From Podaxis mareebaensis (taxonomy: Eukaryota; Basidiomycota; Agaricomycetes; Agaricales; Agaricaceae): a stretch of 64,000 nucleotides of DNA. The stretch covers positions 120,420 through 184,419 of the forward strand of contig JAEUWP010000400.1 in the NCBI GenBank assembly GCA_018524725.1. The letters are read 5' to 3'. Position 1 is the first letter of the stretch. Each line of letters starts with the position of its first letter. The position numbers and the translations under genes were made by a program. Below the pieces are notes generated by a model that was not told the origin of the DNA, did no database searches, and worked only from the letters and a program-made list of their open reading frames with translations. Positions 47,591 to 59,385 of the stretch are shown here, in pieces.

Positions 47591-49935
47591 TTACACCATG
47601 ACCACTTGCATACGTCCAGATAGCCTAGCCTGCACAACAGGTCCCATAATCTTCTTCAACTCCAGCTCTCCAATTCGAACCGCGAAAAGCCTCATTTGAT
47701 ATCGAGCGCGAAACCAGTTTTCTGCTGCATCGTCTTGCATTATCGTTACAGACGCGGCAATGGCGGTGGTAGCCTGCCCCGACTCTGGCCGGTCCACAAA
47801 CAGTAAGCCATCACATTCGTATTCGTCTACAGTGTCGTCGTATGTCATCATGGGTACAGCTGTCACCTTCAGGAACAGCCCATTCTTCCGGTCGCAAACG
47901 GCCCATTCCGGCACATCCCTCTTCACGACGGTGTTGTCGAAGCAGACGGCATAATAAACAGACGCAAGACCGCTGGGAGTACATCTCCCCGATGCAATTT
48001 CTCCCGGATATCCGACAGCCAACGACGTATCGGTCTTGGTCATGAGCGTCCTAGGCGCCCAACGGAAGTTGTCCAATCGCAATTTTGGAGATGCGATGAA
48101 CGGGGTGTTTCCAGGCACCGCGCCCACTAAAATGAGCAGTTTCTTCATCCGTTCCTCTCGTTGCAAGTCGACGAGCTCGGACGCATCAACGTGCAGCAAC
48201 CCGCAAATGGCCAACGTCTCGTCCTCCGCCTTGCTCGTTGATCTCCATTTCAGCGCACGCGCGACCTGCGCTATTCCAAACTCTTTGGGGAACGACTGGT
48301 AAGAGCGTAGACGGTATACTTCAGTGGAGAGCTGCATGTAGAGCGGGTTGAATAGTCCCTCCCCTGTTGGGATGATATCATCCACACCAATGATGCCGTC
48401 GGAGAACTCGAAGCAAAGCTTTGCTGCGAGCATGGCTTCCTGGAGCGTCCACAAACGCTGCATCCATCCCGACGTAATGACTCGCAGGAGCTTCTCCTCC
48501 AAAGGAGCATGGATAGAGCATGTACGTATGCCGGAATCAATGACAAGGACCATATCTGCACGACGATATGTCTCCGCCATAAGTTGTATCGCTCGCTTCC
48601 TCATGTCACGACGCGCTGGGACACAGAGGGAGTCGATCCAGAAGTGCCCATTTGGTGCAACTTGAGATACGAGTCTTGCTAAACGGAGGATCTGGCAGGA
48701 TGGTAGTCCGACCTCAGTCGTACTTCCAAGTCCATCAGACCAGACGTGCGAGATCGCAACGTAAGGTGTAGTGGAGAAGGAGGTGGGGATGACTGCTGGG
48801 ATGGCGCGGTCGTCGCCGCTGTCATGGTGTACCCGGACGACAGGGACTTGTCCGCTCTCTAGCAACCCTACCACTCTGCCTAACGGCGGCGTAACGTAGG
48901 TGCATCTTTCGCAACGCGCACCGGGGGCATGTCTGTTCTGATAGGTATTGGTATCAACATTGTTGACCACGCAACTCTGACTGGTGCAGGCATCGTGAAC
49001 GTATTGTACGTCTCCACGGGCTGGCGGACGGGTGCTTGCGTACTGGAACGCGCAAGAACCACTAATCAGACGAACAACGAGTGGACACCAGCCATTGCTA
49101 ACGATCTTCTGCTGTTGTTTGCTAGTTACGTCGCGAAGGAACGACCAGTCGACACCTGAACCTTTCGGGCGAACCTCGTCAGGGAACGCCACCCAGGAAC
49201 TACGTATTGCTTCTGCGATACACGCGATAGTGCTTAAAATGTGGAAGATGCTGTCCCTGGGGATGCTACACCGGAGAAGGGGAGAGAATGAGGGATGGAA
49301 GATCTCGAGCTGGAGGATGCCGTGAGCAACTTTGATTGTCTCCGCGACACGTTTGGCCCATTCTTGGCTGGCATTGCCTTTCCCCAGAGCACGAATACGG
49401 TTACGCCAGGTCTGAAGGAGTGACGGTAGATGTGAGTCTACCATCATAGATTTATCAGCGTTGAGAAGTATGCTCTCTGGCACCTTCACCTCCATAACAC
49501 CTTCGAGGAACCCGAATGTGAAGAGAGCCTGGAATTGGGCTGCATATGCTTCGGGCTGGGTCCTGTTGAGCCGCCTCGTATACTCTCGAAATGAGATGAG
49601 GGGCAGCTCGTCGTGTTTTGCTCCCAACCAGACCGTGGGCTTGAAGGTGAAAGTGGGTGGTGGTGCAAGGATAGCTAGCAGGCTCTGCTTGTATTTTGGG
49701 GTGTAAGCGCTGGTCTTCGATTCAAGGGTTGCCTCCAAGGCGCAATGCTCGAGTGGTTCCTTCGATGGCTCTGCAATGGGGGAGCACTTTCGAAGACTGC
49801 CCAAGCTACTAACCATTTAAACTCACCCTCTGGCGCCGACTGACTCTGGGCAACTGGACCGTTGTAGTTGTGCACTACACTACCATTGGTGTAATGAGAG
49901 CTTTCGGAGCGTAATTGAGGACCGTTAGAGAACAT
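47591..49935 (-). CDS. HET-domain protein
   Basis: Heterokaryon-incompatibility-type protein. The three hallmark blocks are present: YVAISHVWSDGLG, HFWIDSLCVPARRDMRKRAI followed by YRRADMVLVIDS, and GWMQRLWTLQEAMLA. They are preceded by a Cys-rich stretch (HDACTSQSCVV, RCERCTY). The uninterrupted frame begins at 49816 (MVSSLGSLRKC). A better model splices a 56-nt intron (49771-49826, GTGAGT...TTGCAG), joining MFSNGPQLRSESSHYTNGSV (ATG at 49935) to EPSKEPLEH in frame, about 762 aa. In filamentous ascomycetes HET proteins trigger cell death on non-self fusion. In basidiomycetes the function is unproved. The retrotransposon LTR ends only 113 bp upstream of this start. Confidence 0.85.
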
Positions 49936-50048
49936 AATAGATGGGTTTGTGTTCCTGCTGGCTAGTTCGAGTGACACGGTGGTGGTTGCGGATAGAGAGG
50001 GGTGTGCGTTGCTGCCCACGCGGATTTCGTCCCGCAGGAAGGCCACAC

Positions 50049-50311
50049 TGTAAGCCTACTGAGGCTTACTTAGAGCGTTGACCTTAAGTTCACACCAACG
50101 TACAATAAGCCCGATGTATTGGGAAGTACGTAGTGTAGGTATAAGGTCAGCTGTCGTGACGACAGCTGACAACGAGAATATAAAGGACATTTTCCTGATG
50201 GATTAAGTAATCCATCAGGGTTAAGTGACAGCGGGAATTAAACAATTAATTAATACAATATTGATTACCAAGAAAGGAGACGACCACGATAGTAAGGGCT
50301 TAACCCTTACA
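50049..50311 (-). repeat. 3' LTR of the retrotransposon
   Basis: Pairs with 61457-61719. The last 160 bp is nearly identical to its partner and the first 100 bp is clearly diverged. It contains hairpins GTAAGCC/GGCTTAC (50050-50069), ACGTAC/GTACGT (50098-50131), GTCAGCTGTCGT/ACGACAGCTGAC (about 50146-50170), CTGATGGATTA/TAATCCATCAG (about 50196-50219) and GTAAGGG/CCCTTAC (50292-50310). Confidence 0.95.
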
Positions 50312-50430
50312 CACCCCCCGTTGAGACCGTAAGGTACGGTCAAGAATTTCATGACACAAGTAACGAGGTTACTTGTGGTGACGAGTGGGAGACGGGGACA
50401 CAGATAGCGCCCAGTCAGTAGTAAGGTTTA

Positions 50431-53400
50431 GACGAGGTGATGGGTCACCTCGTAGGGGAAGCAGGGCTGGAGTCAACTCGATCACGAAGGTGACGAGGAC
50501 GAGCGTGAGCGTGAAGAGGCGATCGACGAGGATTCGCCGACGGGGTCCTGAGATGAGGAGGCGGAGGCGTTGGCCTCAACCAAAACAGCGATGGGTGGGA
50601 GATCGGACGCGAGGGCAGAGGCGTTGGTCTCGGTCATGGTCGCGTCAGATGAGTGGGATTCGGCGGCGGCGAGTGTGGATACAGAGGCGTTGGCCTCTAT
50701 CATTTGTGCGTCCGTATCGAGAGCCGCTTCATCAGGGACAGCGGGTGCCACCTCACCGAGAGTTAGCGCGAGGGGGTGGGTCAGCCGCAGTTGGGATAGG
50801 GGTGGCTCCAGCAGACGCTGAGGGTAGTCGCGGTTCTGTAGGAGCCGGAAGTAAGGCGAGGCCCCTGCTGGTAACCATCCTCGGGGAACAAAGTGTTCCC
50901 CCTTTTCCTGTCGAGTGTTCTTGTACTCAAAGTACAAGAATCGATTGAGGTCATCGTCAGTGGGATGTCTCCATCCATCCCACTCTGGAATTGCCGGTGG
51001 TTCATGATACCGGTCGAGGTATTCCACTCGGCGATTGTCGTGTTCGTCGTATAAATCGTGGTGTAGTTGGTCACCACGATAGGTGTGGTTGAGCCACCAC
51101 AACCCGAAGAGATATGCATGGTCTACCCATGACGTGGGTATACCGTTACGGATGAGGACATGAGCCACGTCGTTGAGGCTCAAATTGTGTGCAGCATAGG
51201 AGGTTATGTCCAGGGACCGTATCGAAAATACGGGCCCGTTTTGCGAGGAGTAGGCGCGTTCTGGGGGAACGCGACTGTTATATCCGGCGATGAATTCCCG
51301 GTATAAGTTTGGGGTCGCGACGAGGATAGCGAATAACCTCATGAACTTCTGCGACGCGCTCTTGTCGGATGGGCTCAGTGCTCGGCCCAAGCCGTAACCG
51401 AAGACGCAACGGCGATGGACAAGTCGTCGCCGTTCGAATGCAATGCCATTGTAGGCATTGCGAGTGTTGGGGTTTCCGTGGATAAGGAGATATTGACCTA
51501 GGAGGTCAATATCGAAGAGCTGAGGGCCGGTCGGCATCGGGAGGCCTTTGCCCTCATTCCATTTGAGAACGTTTCTGGCGCCGTGATCTTGCACGGCACG
51601 CGGGATGGGTTCGAGCCTAGTCATGTATTCCTTTTGCATTCCAGGCGCCAGGAAGTTGGGGTCGTACCCCTCGAGGTTTAAGATGAATTCCATAGCATCA
51701 TCGTGATGCTCTGGCAAGGTTGCGGTTGCGATGCTGTGCAGTTCTCGGAGTAGGAAGTACGCCTCGAACCTGCTGTGGATGTTGATATGGCGGTTATTCA
51801 TGAGCCGCCATAGTCGTAGGACTTGTCTCGGGGTCGTTGGCAGACCCCGACCTGCGATGTTGTGAACTGTGCCTTTCTTGTTGCTGTGCACGAACTCCCT
51901 GCCTTGGAGTTCGGCGTTGGCGGCAAGTCGGGCATTTGTGCCTGCGAATACTGTGTTTATTCGCCAGCAATAATACACGTCGTGCGACAACATTCCTCGC
52001 ATGGAGTTGTCGCGTTCTCTGATACCGGGCTCGGTACCCCAAAGTCCCCAGAGGTCAGGAATCCTGCCTCCTCGTCCGATGAGGTCGGAGACGCCGGCGC
52101 AATCGTCGTCTCCGGACGATTGTGCTTTTTGGTTTTTCTTGTTTTTCTTACGACGATTCCTTGATGAATCGTCGTCTTCGTCGCTTGAGTACTCCAGTCC
52201 CGAAAGCCGTTCCTCCGGGTCGTCTGGACTGTATCGGACGAACTCGTGGTGGAGGCGGATTACGGGTTCTGGTAGGAGATTTCCTGGTGGGCGTACCAGG
52301 ATAGGTTGGCCAAAGGAGAGTCCCTCAAAGAGGGACTCTGATGGTACAATACCACTCGAGGTTGGTTTCATTGACCTCGAGGTTGTGCTTGTCGAGGGTT
52401 CGTGCATGGGGACATCGATGTCCCCAGATGGTACTTCCTCGATATAGGGTAGGGTGATGTCAGCCGGAGGTGGTGGTGGCCGACGCAATGACGATGCAGC
52501 TGGTGGTGGTGAGGGTTGGCAGCGTTGGCAAGGTAAAGGTTTTACCTCGTTGCCCGTACATGGTGTTGGGGTGGTGGTGTCTTGTGGGGTGCTCGGCACC
52601 CCCCATTGAGACAACGTCGTCGATTGAGATGTCGCACGCCGTTTTGCAGGCCGTTCTTCTTCTTGGTCCAACTTCTCATTCAACTGTCGTTGCAGGTTCG
52701 AGACCTGCCTCTGCAATAGGCTGTTTCATCCTTCAAGCATGATGAAACGGTCTTGTAAACTGCAGAGCTTTGTTAAAAGCTCCTCGATGATGGCATTGCA
52801 GCCAGTGTGCTTTGAGCTGGTGCTCAGCTCAGATATCAGGTCTATGGGTAGACCTGCCTCGTTGAGTCGGTTCATCAGCTCTTGGACATATTGATTGTCC
52901 TCGAGCTCTACATCTACAGCCCTTTGCTTTCCTCGAGCTTTTGAGGAAAGCACAGCTGGTGCTAGTTTGGATGGGTTCTGTTTACCCTTGTCCTTGGAGG
53001 ACAAGGGTAGCGTGGGTTTTTGCGCCTTGCTCCTTCCTTTGGCTGAGGTGGCTGAGGGGGGTTGGGATGGAGGAACATCGTTCCTCCGTGCATCAGTTGT
53101 CGATGATGTTGTTGGGGCCAGTGTCATTGGTCGCATTGTTGTAGCTGGCCGATCTTGGGTTGGCGACTGTGATTGTTGTGGTATGGGCACCGTCTGTTGG
53201 AATGGTGTGAATGGTTGTTGGATGAGTGGCACTGGGGTGGATTGCTGGTATGGTGGGTATGGCGCCAGTGGTGGAGGGTAGTGTCCGTACGGTTGTGGAA
53301 AACCGTACATGTGTGGGGAGGGAGGAGGGTAGAACGCAGGGTACAGGAAACCCTGCATGAACTGTGGAGGTGGCAGAGGCATCGCATGTAAATGCGATGG

Positions 53401-53763
53401 GTCCAGTTGGTTTGGGCCTTGTGGTATTGAGCCCACAAGGTTAGATAGTAATGCTTGCTGGGCAGCGAGTTGCTGCCCATTGTGGTGAGGAGCTGGGATC
53501 GGGTCGGGCGATATATCCATTGCCCTCCCCCCTTCGAGGCCCATTGGAGGGGCTCCAGGTTGTGCAGGGTGATTCACTTCACCCTGCACCGACGTGTGTT
53601 GTTGGTTTTGTGTGTTTTGCAGTTGTTGCGCGTCCATGGTGGTGGTGCTGAGGTGAAGACAGATTAAAGTTATTTGTCCCATCTCTGTGTTCCCAAACAT
53701 TGGGAACATGATCCTCAGGGTCGAGTGTCCAATTTTGGACACCATCAATTTTTCCATGGATAG
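50431..53763 (-). other. Retrotransposon: long 3' domain of unknown function
   Basis: About 1,110 codons after the chromodomain, in the position of env or accessory genes of other elements. The first third is proline-rich (YPPPSPHMYGFPQPYGHYPP) with a predicted coiled coil around ELMNRLNEAGLPIDLISEL and LLQRQVSNLQRQLNEKLDQE, interrupted by TGA 52726. An acidic stretch follows. A folded-looking region of about 450 aa has VLRLWRLMNNRHINIHSRFE, DDAMEFILNLEGYDPNFL, LFDIDLLGQYLLIHGNPNTR, NLSLNDVAHVLIRNGIPTSW and WRHPTDDDLNRFLYFEYKN. A Ser/Ala-rich tail repeats EANAS. There are no TM segments, so it is not an envelope protein. I do not recognise the fold. Confidence 0.75.
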
Positions 53764-53766
53764 TCA

Positions 53767-55674
53767 TTGACTGATCCGTGGTAGTTGTTGGATTGACTTA
53801 GCACCTTTCAGCTCTAGATACCAATCTAGAGCTGCTAGGTCTTTACAATGGCTATACGGCTCCCAGGTCGTATCGCCTAGACTCCAGCGGACTTGGAGCT
53901 CCGCCTTGCCATCGTTTGTGAAACGATGACTGATGATTTCGTCAACGAACCATTCATGTTCGTTGTCTATGCCAAAGTCATAGGGTTCCAGTTTATTTCG
54001 GCTTGGAAATAGTGCATCATCCAATGCATTATAGGGCCGAAGCAATGATATGTGGAACGTCGGGTGTATTCAATGTTCCTGCAGGGCTGGTGGTAGCTCG
54101 AGACGGTAGTTAGACATCTCAGGTTTGGCCTCCAGGACCTTAAAGGGTCCAATGAACTTTGGGCAGAGCTTTCGAGCTCTGCCTTTCGGCAAGTTCAGGT
54201 TTTTGGTGGAGAGGAATACCAGATCCCTGACTTTAATGTCGGGTTCAGGTCCTCTCTTTTTGTTCACCTGGTGGGTTTGGAAAACCCGCGCTTCTATGAT
54301 GGTGTCATGAGCGGACGCCAAGTTTATCAGGGTGGCTTCAGCAAATAGTCTAACACCCTTAGGGGGTGTTAGGTCACCCCGTATTTCTCGGATCATACTG
54401 GGCATGTATCCACTGTTCAATTCAAACGGTGCATACCCAGTAGTGGCCGATATACTCGAGTTTATAGCAAACTTGGTCATGGGTACCTTGTCTACCCAGT
54501 TTTTCTGGTCATGGCTGACCGTTGCTCGGAATATCTGTCCGATATTCCAATTCATGTGTTCGGTCTGTCCATCTGTTTGTGGGTGGAATGATGTGGACAT
54601 TAGGAGCTTGGCTCCTAAAATTTTATGGAGTTCTACCCACCAAACGGAGGTGAACTTTGAATCTCGATCGCTTACGATCGAGCTAGGGAGGCCATGTAGC
54701 CTCACGATCTCTCGTAGGTAGATCCAAGATAATTCGGATGCTTTCATCTGCATATGTACTGGAATTAGGTGTACCATACTCGTCATTCTACAAATGACGA
54801 CCCAAAGGTAATCGAAACCCTTGGATTCAGGGAATGGACCGACGAAGTCCATTCCGATGGAGTCCCAAGGTTTGATTGGGACCAGTAGCAAGTGTAATTC
54901 TCCGGAAGGTTTCATATTCAGGACCTTTGAACATTGACATATCTTGCAGGTTCTACAGAACATGCATGCGTCTTTGGCTAATTTTGGCCACCAGTACCAC
55001 CTTCGGAGGTACTCTGCTGTCTGTTGGTCGCCGAAGTGGCCAATGATCTCGTGAGCTTTATTCAGAAGCTCTGTGATTAAGGATCGATTGTTGGGAACAC
55101 ATACTACCTCCCGTCCTTGGGGGGTAGTTCTTCGAATAATACTGTCATCATTGACGGTGAAACCACTGTATTTCTCAGGTGCTTCAAGCACTGCTGAGAA
55201 TACGGGGTCGGATGCGTATCCTGATGTGATTGTTTTCATCACATTGACTGGGAGCTCCATTGGAGCTTCAGTGGTGATGTTACCCATTAACGTGTCTCCC
55301 AGTGTTGGAGACTCAACAATTCGTTCTTGTGGCTCCTGTTGAGCCACCTGTCTCTGGGCTGTTTCTTGAAGCTCATGAGCTTCAATTTCTTGTTCTTCCT
55401 GTCATTCGTGCAGGCGGGTGCTTCGCCGCAATGGTCGCTCAACCATTGCCTTGACTCTGTTGAGGAGATGCTCAATCTCCTCGGCTCGTTGTAGAGGTAG
55501 GTCCTCGCAGTGAGGATCGATTCTGTGGTCGACTTGGATGTATTCTCCAGGGGAGTGTTCCTCTCCTGGAGTATCGCTTTCAAAGTAGCGAGATAAGCAG
55601 TCTGCTACTTTATTTCGTTCTCCTTTGACATATGTAATGTCAAAGTTAAAGTGCAATAGATAGTCCATCCATCG
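53767..55674 (-). other. Retrotransposon: integrase and chromodomain
   Basis: The segment begins with the RNase H tail (YVKGERNKVADCLSRY). Integrase shows the H2C2 finger (HEIIGHFGDQQTAEYL...CRTCKICQ) and a DDE core: GMDFVGPFPESKGFDYLWVV, IVSDRDSKF and HPQTDGQTEHMNWNIGQ. The GPF/Y-like end is KFIGPFKVLEAKPEMSNYRL. After the TGA at 54070 (expected Arg) IHPTFHISLLRPY leads to a chromodomain, EWFVDEIISHRF...LQVRWSLGDTTWEPYSHC, with the aromatic/W-E-P core that in chromoviruses directs insertion to heterochromatin marks. Confidence 0.9.
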
Positions 55675-55677
55675 TCA

Positions 55678-57588
55678 TTGTCAGCTAGACAATTGCATTT
55701 GAGTTTTGAAAAACTCCAGTGCCTTGTGATCTGTGATAACATGGATCCGGTAGCCGATGAGTTTGTCCTCCCACTTCATTAGCGCTTCTAAAATCGCTAG
55801 TGTCTCGAGTTCATGCATGGCATAGTTCTGCTGTGTGGGGGTGAACTTCTTGGACATGAATCCTGCTGGGCGGCAGTCTGCCCAGGTGGGTCCTTGTCTG
55901 TACATAGCTCCAACGCCTGTCTTAGAGGCGTCACAGATGATCCATATGGGTTCCCCAGTTCTGGGGTCTATCGGTTTGACAATAGGGGTCTTCTCACAGA
56001 TCCTCTTCACCATGTCAAAGCAGCGCTGGTGAAGGGGTCTCCAATGGAACGGGGTTCTGTTCTGGGTGATTGCGAGCAGTGGCCCGGTGTATGCAGATAC
56101 ATCTGGCAAAAAGTTTGCCAAGTAGTTGACGAGTCCAATGAATCGTTGGATGTCGGTATAGTTTCTGGGAGTGCGCCATCCCCGAATACAAGTCAGTTTG
56201 TCTTTGTCTGGGTGTATCCCTTGGTCATCGATAATATGACCAAGGCAGTCTACGCGATCTGTGTACAGATCGCATTTGGATTGTTTGACATATAACTTGT
56301 GTTTGCACAGTCGCTCGAACACAAGTTGTAGATGATCTTTGTGTTCATCTATTGAGTCAGAAAATATGAAGATGTCGTCAAGGTATATGTGTACACATAT
56401 ACCTATGACATCACGAAATATAGCAGTCATTAACCGCTGAAAGGTTGCAGGGGCATTACAATCCCCCTGCTGCATTATGTTGCTGACATACGTGCCAGCG
56501 ATTGTAGTGAATCCCGTTTTGTCTACGTCTTCCAGACGTACTCAGACTTGCTTGTAGGCATCAGCGAGATCGATCTTGGATCGATATCGTGCTCGAGCAA
56601 CGTCTTCTCGAATGACATCTTGGTCTGGCAAGGGCATAGCGTCCTTGACGGTGTTTTCGTTTTGTTGTCATGCATCGATGACAGTTCGTAATCGACTGTC
56701 TTTCTTTGGGATGCACAATAATGGTGCTGCTTGGGATATATGTCGTGGCTCCCACCATCTTGCGTTCACATAGCGGTTGAGTTTCTGGTGAAACTCCCCA
56801 TGCAGGGATTGTGGGCATCTGGGAGTGAAGTAGCTATACTTCTTACTCTCGTCAATGAGGTTTATTTCGTGGTTTACTTCATGAAATGGGGGAAGCTTGT
56901 CTGGAGGACCATGCATTATGTCCTCGAATTCATTGAACCATTGCTGGCGCAGCGTCAGTATGTCCTTCTTGGAGTACCAGCCTTGTCGCTCAGGGTGGCG
57001 GTTCCTCTTCTCAGCGTTGATCCGAGTGTTTTGTATCCATGTTTCTGAATCATCTTCCACTGGAAGACGAGTGACGATCATACTGCGGAGTTGATCTCGT
57101 ACCATTTTATCAGGGTAATGTACCCTGGTAAACTCCTGGGTTTCGACTACGTCGTCGAGGTTGGGTTGTGTGAACCCAGTCGAGGTTGGTAGTTCGTCCC
57201 CAGGACGACACATTTCCCATATGCCGCAGACCATGGCATTCCATTCTGCGGGCATGCAGGGGTCGTAGTACCACTTGAACATTGGGTTCTGAGTGGGTCT
57301 GTCCATCAAACGAGACTTGTATCTTGTTTTTTGTGGTCTATGAGGGGCATTTTGTCCCTCTTGGTTTGGTAAAGGGTGTGATTTTTCCTTCAGTTTGTCT
57401 CTCTTGGAGGAGACCTTGTGTCCTCTGTGACCCACGTCCCCCCTTCGAGAGTTCATGGAACTCTCGACCTCTTCTAGGAGGTGACAGCTATCGTGGGGTA
57501 ATGTTTCCCCTCGGGAACTTTGTTCGTCATCTCGAACTTCTTCTATGGATGTTTGACGAATATTATCTCGTCGAACATCCTCCACAAG
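55678..57588 (-). other. Retrotransposon: reverse transcriptase and RNase H
   Basis: RT motifs in order are APLLCIPKKDSRLRTVIDA (TGA follows in place of Arg), YRSKIDLADAYKQV (TGA), MQQGDCNAPATFQRLMTAIF, the catalytic IYLDDIFIFS, YVKQSKCDLYTDRVDCLGH and FIGLVNYLANFLPDVSAY. RNase H has IWIICDASKTGVGAMYRQG, NYAMHELETLAILEAL and HVITDHKALEFFKTQ. Four TGA codons fall within or at the edge of these domains, so this copy cannot make a full RT without readthrough. Confidence 0.92.
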
Positions 57589-57591
57589 TCA

Positions 57592-58395
57592 ACTTGACTT
57601 GTTTTTGTTGGTTGCACGGTGGCGACGCAGGCGAGTATCTGATTCGCTGGTGAAGTTCACCACTGCTATGGTTTTGTTTCCGATTCTGACTTCATTCTTG
57701 ATGAAGTCGAGGATAACATTGTTCGTACGCATGAATGGCGTACCGATTATCATGTTGTAGCAATCGAAGTTTGCTACATCTACATACATACGAGTACGTA
57801 TGTTTCCAATGGTGACATTTACTGTCGCTCCATACTTGACAGTGGATCGACTGCCCACTGTCCCCAGTTGCAGTGTGTGGGGGTCTAATAGTTTGTTGAC
57901 CCTGACGCCAGCCACTTGTGCAAATGTGGGGGTGATGCCAGTAGTCGTACTGCCGGAGTCCCACAGTGTCCAAGCGTCAATGCCGTTGACGCTGATGAGA
58001 GTGGCAAGGCATTGTTTCTTGCTGAGGGAGGCTTGGGGCCGAAGGATCTTATCCTTCTCTTTATGGAGGGTAACGCGGCATACCCTCACTTCGTGGTCTG
58101 GTTTCTCACTGGGCTCGACAGTGAGAGCGTCAACAACATTGAAGTTGTCGCAATCTTTGTCACTGACATCTTCTGCATCGCCAATCATGGCGGCGAAATT
58201 GTATTCATCGTCAACGTCAGATCCGTAGTCTGATTCGATGACTTCGACTTGTACTAGTTCATCTCCGTTTGACGAACTAGGCTCTGGTTCTTCTTGGACC
58301 TCAGTGTTGTCATCTGAGGTCAAGTCCTGTTCAATTTCTTCAACTTCTTGTTGAAGAACTTCTTCGTCGTTTGCTGGAACGACTGTATGTGCAGC
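57592..58395 (-). other. Retrotransposon: aspartic protease
   Basis: Retropepsin-like segment. After an acidic linker, INGIDAWTLWDSGSTTTGIT contains DSG (catalytic D-S/T-G). A later hydrophobic block, CYNMIIGTPFMRTNNVILDF, matches the second conserved I-I-G-x-x-F element. The distance between the two blocks is normal for Ty3-type proteases. Confidence 0.85.
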
Positions 58396-58398
58396 TCA

Positions 58399-59382
58399 TA
58401 CATAGCTGTGTCGTTTCCCCTTTTCTGGGCATTCTTGTGCCCAGTGACCATGTTTTCCACATTCGTAACAAGGCCCTTTCTCTGTGGCCTTGTTCCCTTG
58501 GTTCTGCTTAACAGGTACCTTGCTCTGTACCTGTGGTTTGAATTGAGCCTTGGGTTTGTATTGTCGAGGTGGGGGTTTCAACGGTCGCTTTGGTGGAAAG
58601 GCGTTCGAGGATCGCCTTAGCTCATGGGCAGGGATGTGATCTCGTCCTGTGGATATGCGACGAGGGACCCATGCGGTCCTTGTTCTTGGTTCTGCTGCAG
58701 CAGGTTTCTTTGAGAAGCCTGCTGATGGTTTGTGTGATTGAGAAGGTTTCAGTACCCTTTTGAAGAAAGCACTGCTTTGCATCCGATTCTTGTAATCGGC
58801 TGCATGTGCCACAAAATCCTCAAGTTGATTCATCTCAGGAGATAGTCCTCTGTCGAACATGAGGAAGTGCCTCATGGTTTGTGGGAGACCTTCCAGGAAG
58901 GTCTCAATGAGAGAATAATCATCAGGGTGGATCGCCATGTCTTGCGAGTAACCCAAGATGGCGTCGTAATAGTGTTGAATCCCTTCTTTGGGATTGTATC
59001 TGACCCCTTTGAGGCTTTCGTGAGCCTCGTGCATTGATGTTGGTCTGATGAATCTGTCATAGAGCACCGTAATGATGCTCTTGAATGTCCAATCATATTT
59101 ACTACGATCTATACTAAGTACATGATGAACAAACATATCCTTTGCCTCTCCAACAAGGTAATATTGGAGGGTTAGGATTTGTAGTTGATCCATAGCGGGA
59201 CTTTGTCCCCCTAGTCCTTTCATGGCGAAGTCAGCACAGAGACTTGTTACAAATGACAACAAGTCTCTGAATCAGTGACTTCCACTGTATGGTTCTAAGC
59301 TCTTTTCTGTGGGGAGCTTGTTTAGCGAAGGTTTATAACCTTCAGGATACTTGATGGGTTGCGCAAGGTATTGGTCAATCGT
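58399..59382 (-). other. Retrotransposon: gag core with zinc knuckle
   Basis: Retrotransposon-gag-type core with LEPYSGSH, then YYLVGEAKDMFVHHVL, FKSIITVLYDRFI, VRYNPKEGIQHYYDAILGY and LIETFLEGLPQTMRHFLMFD. After a Lys/Pro/Arg-rich linker comes one CCHC knuckle, CYECGKHGHWAQEC (CX2CX4HX4C), that binds the element's RNA. TGA at 59272 lies near its start and TGA 58396 follows it. Confidence 0.88.
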
Positions 59383-59385
59383 TCA

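Noticed and set aside
50385..50948. 187-codon Arg-rich plus-strand ORF at the end of the retrotransposon
   Set aside because: Antisense to the Ser/Ala/Glu repeat tail of the element's frame.
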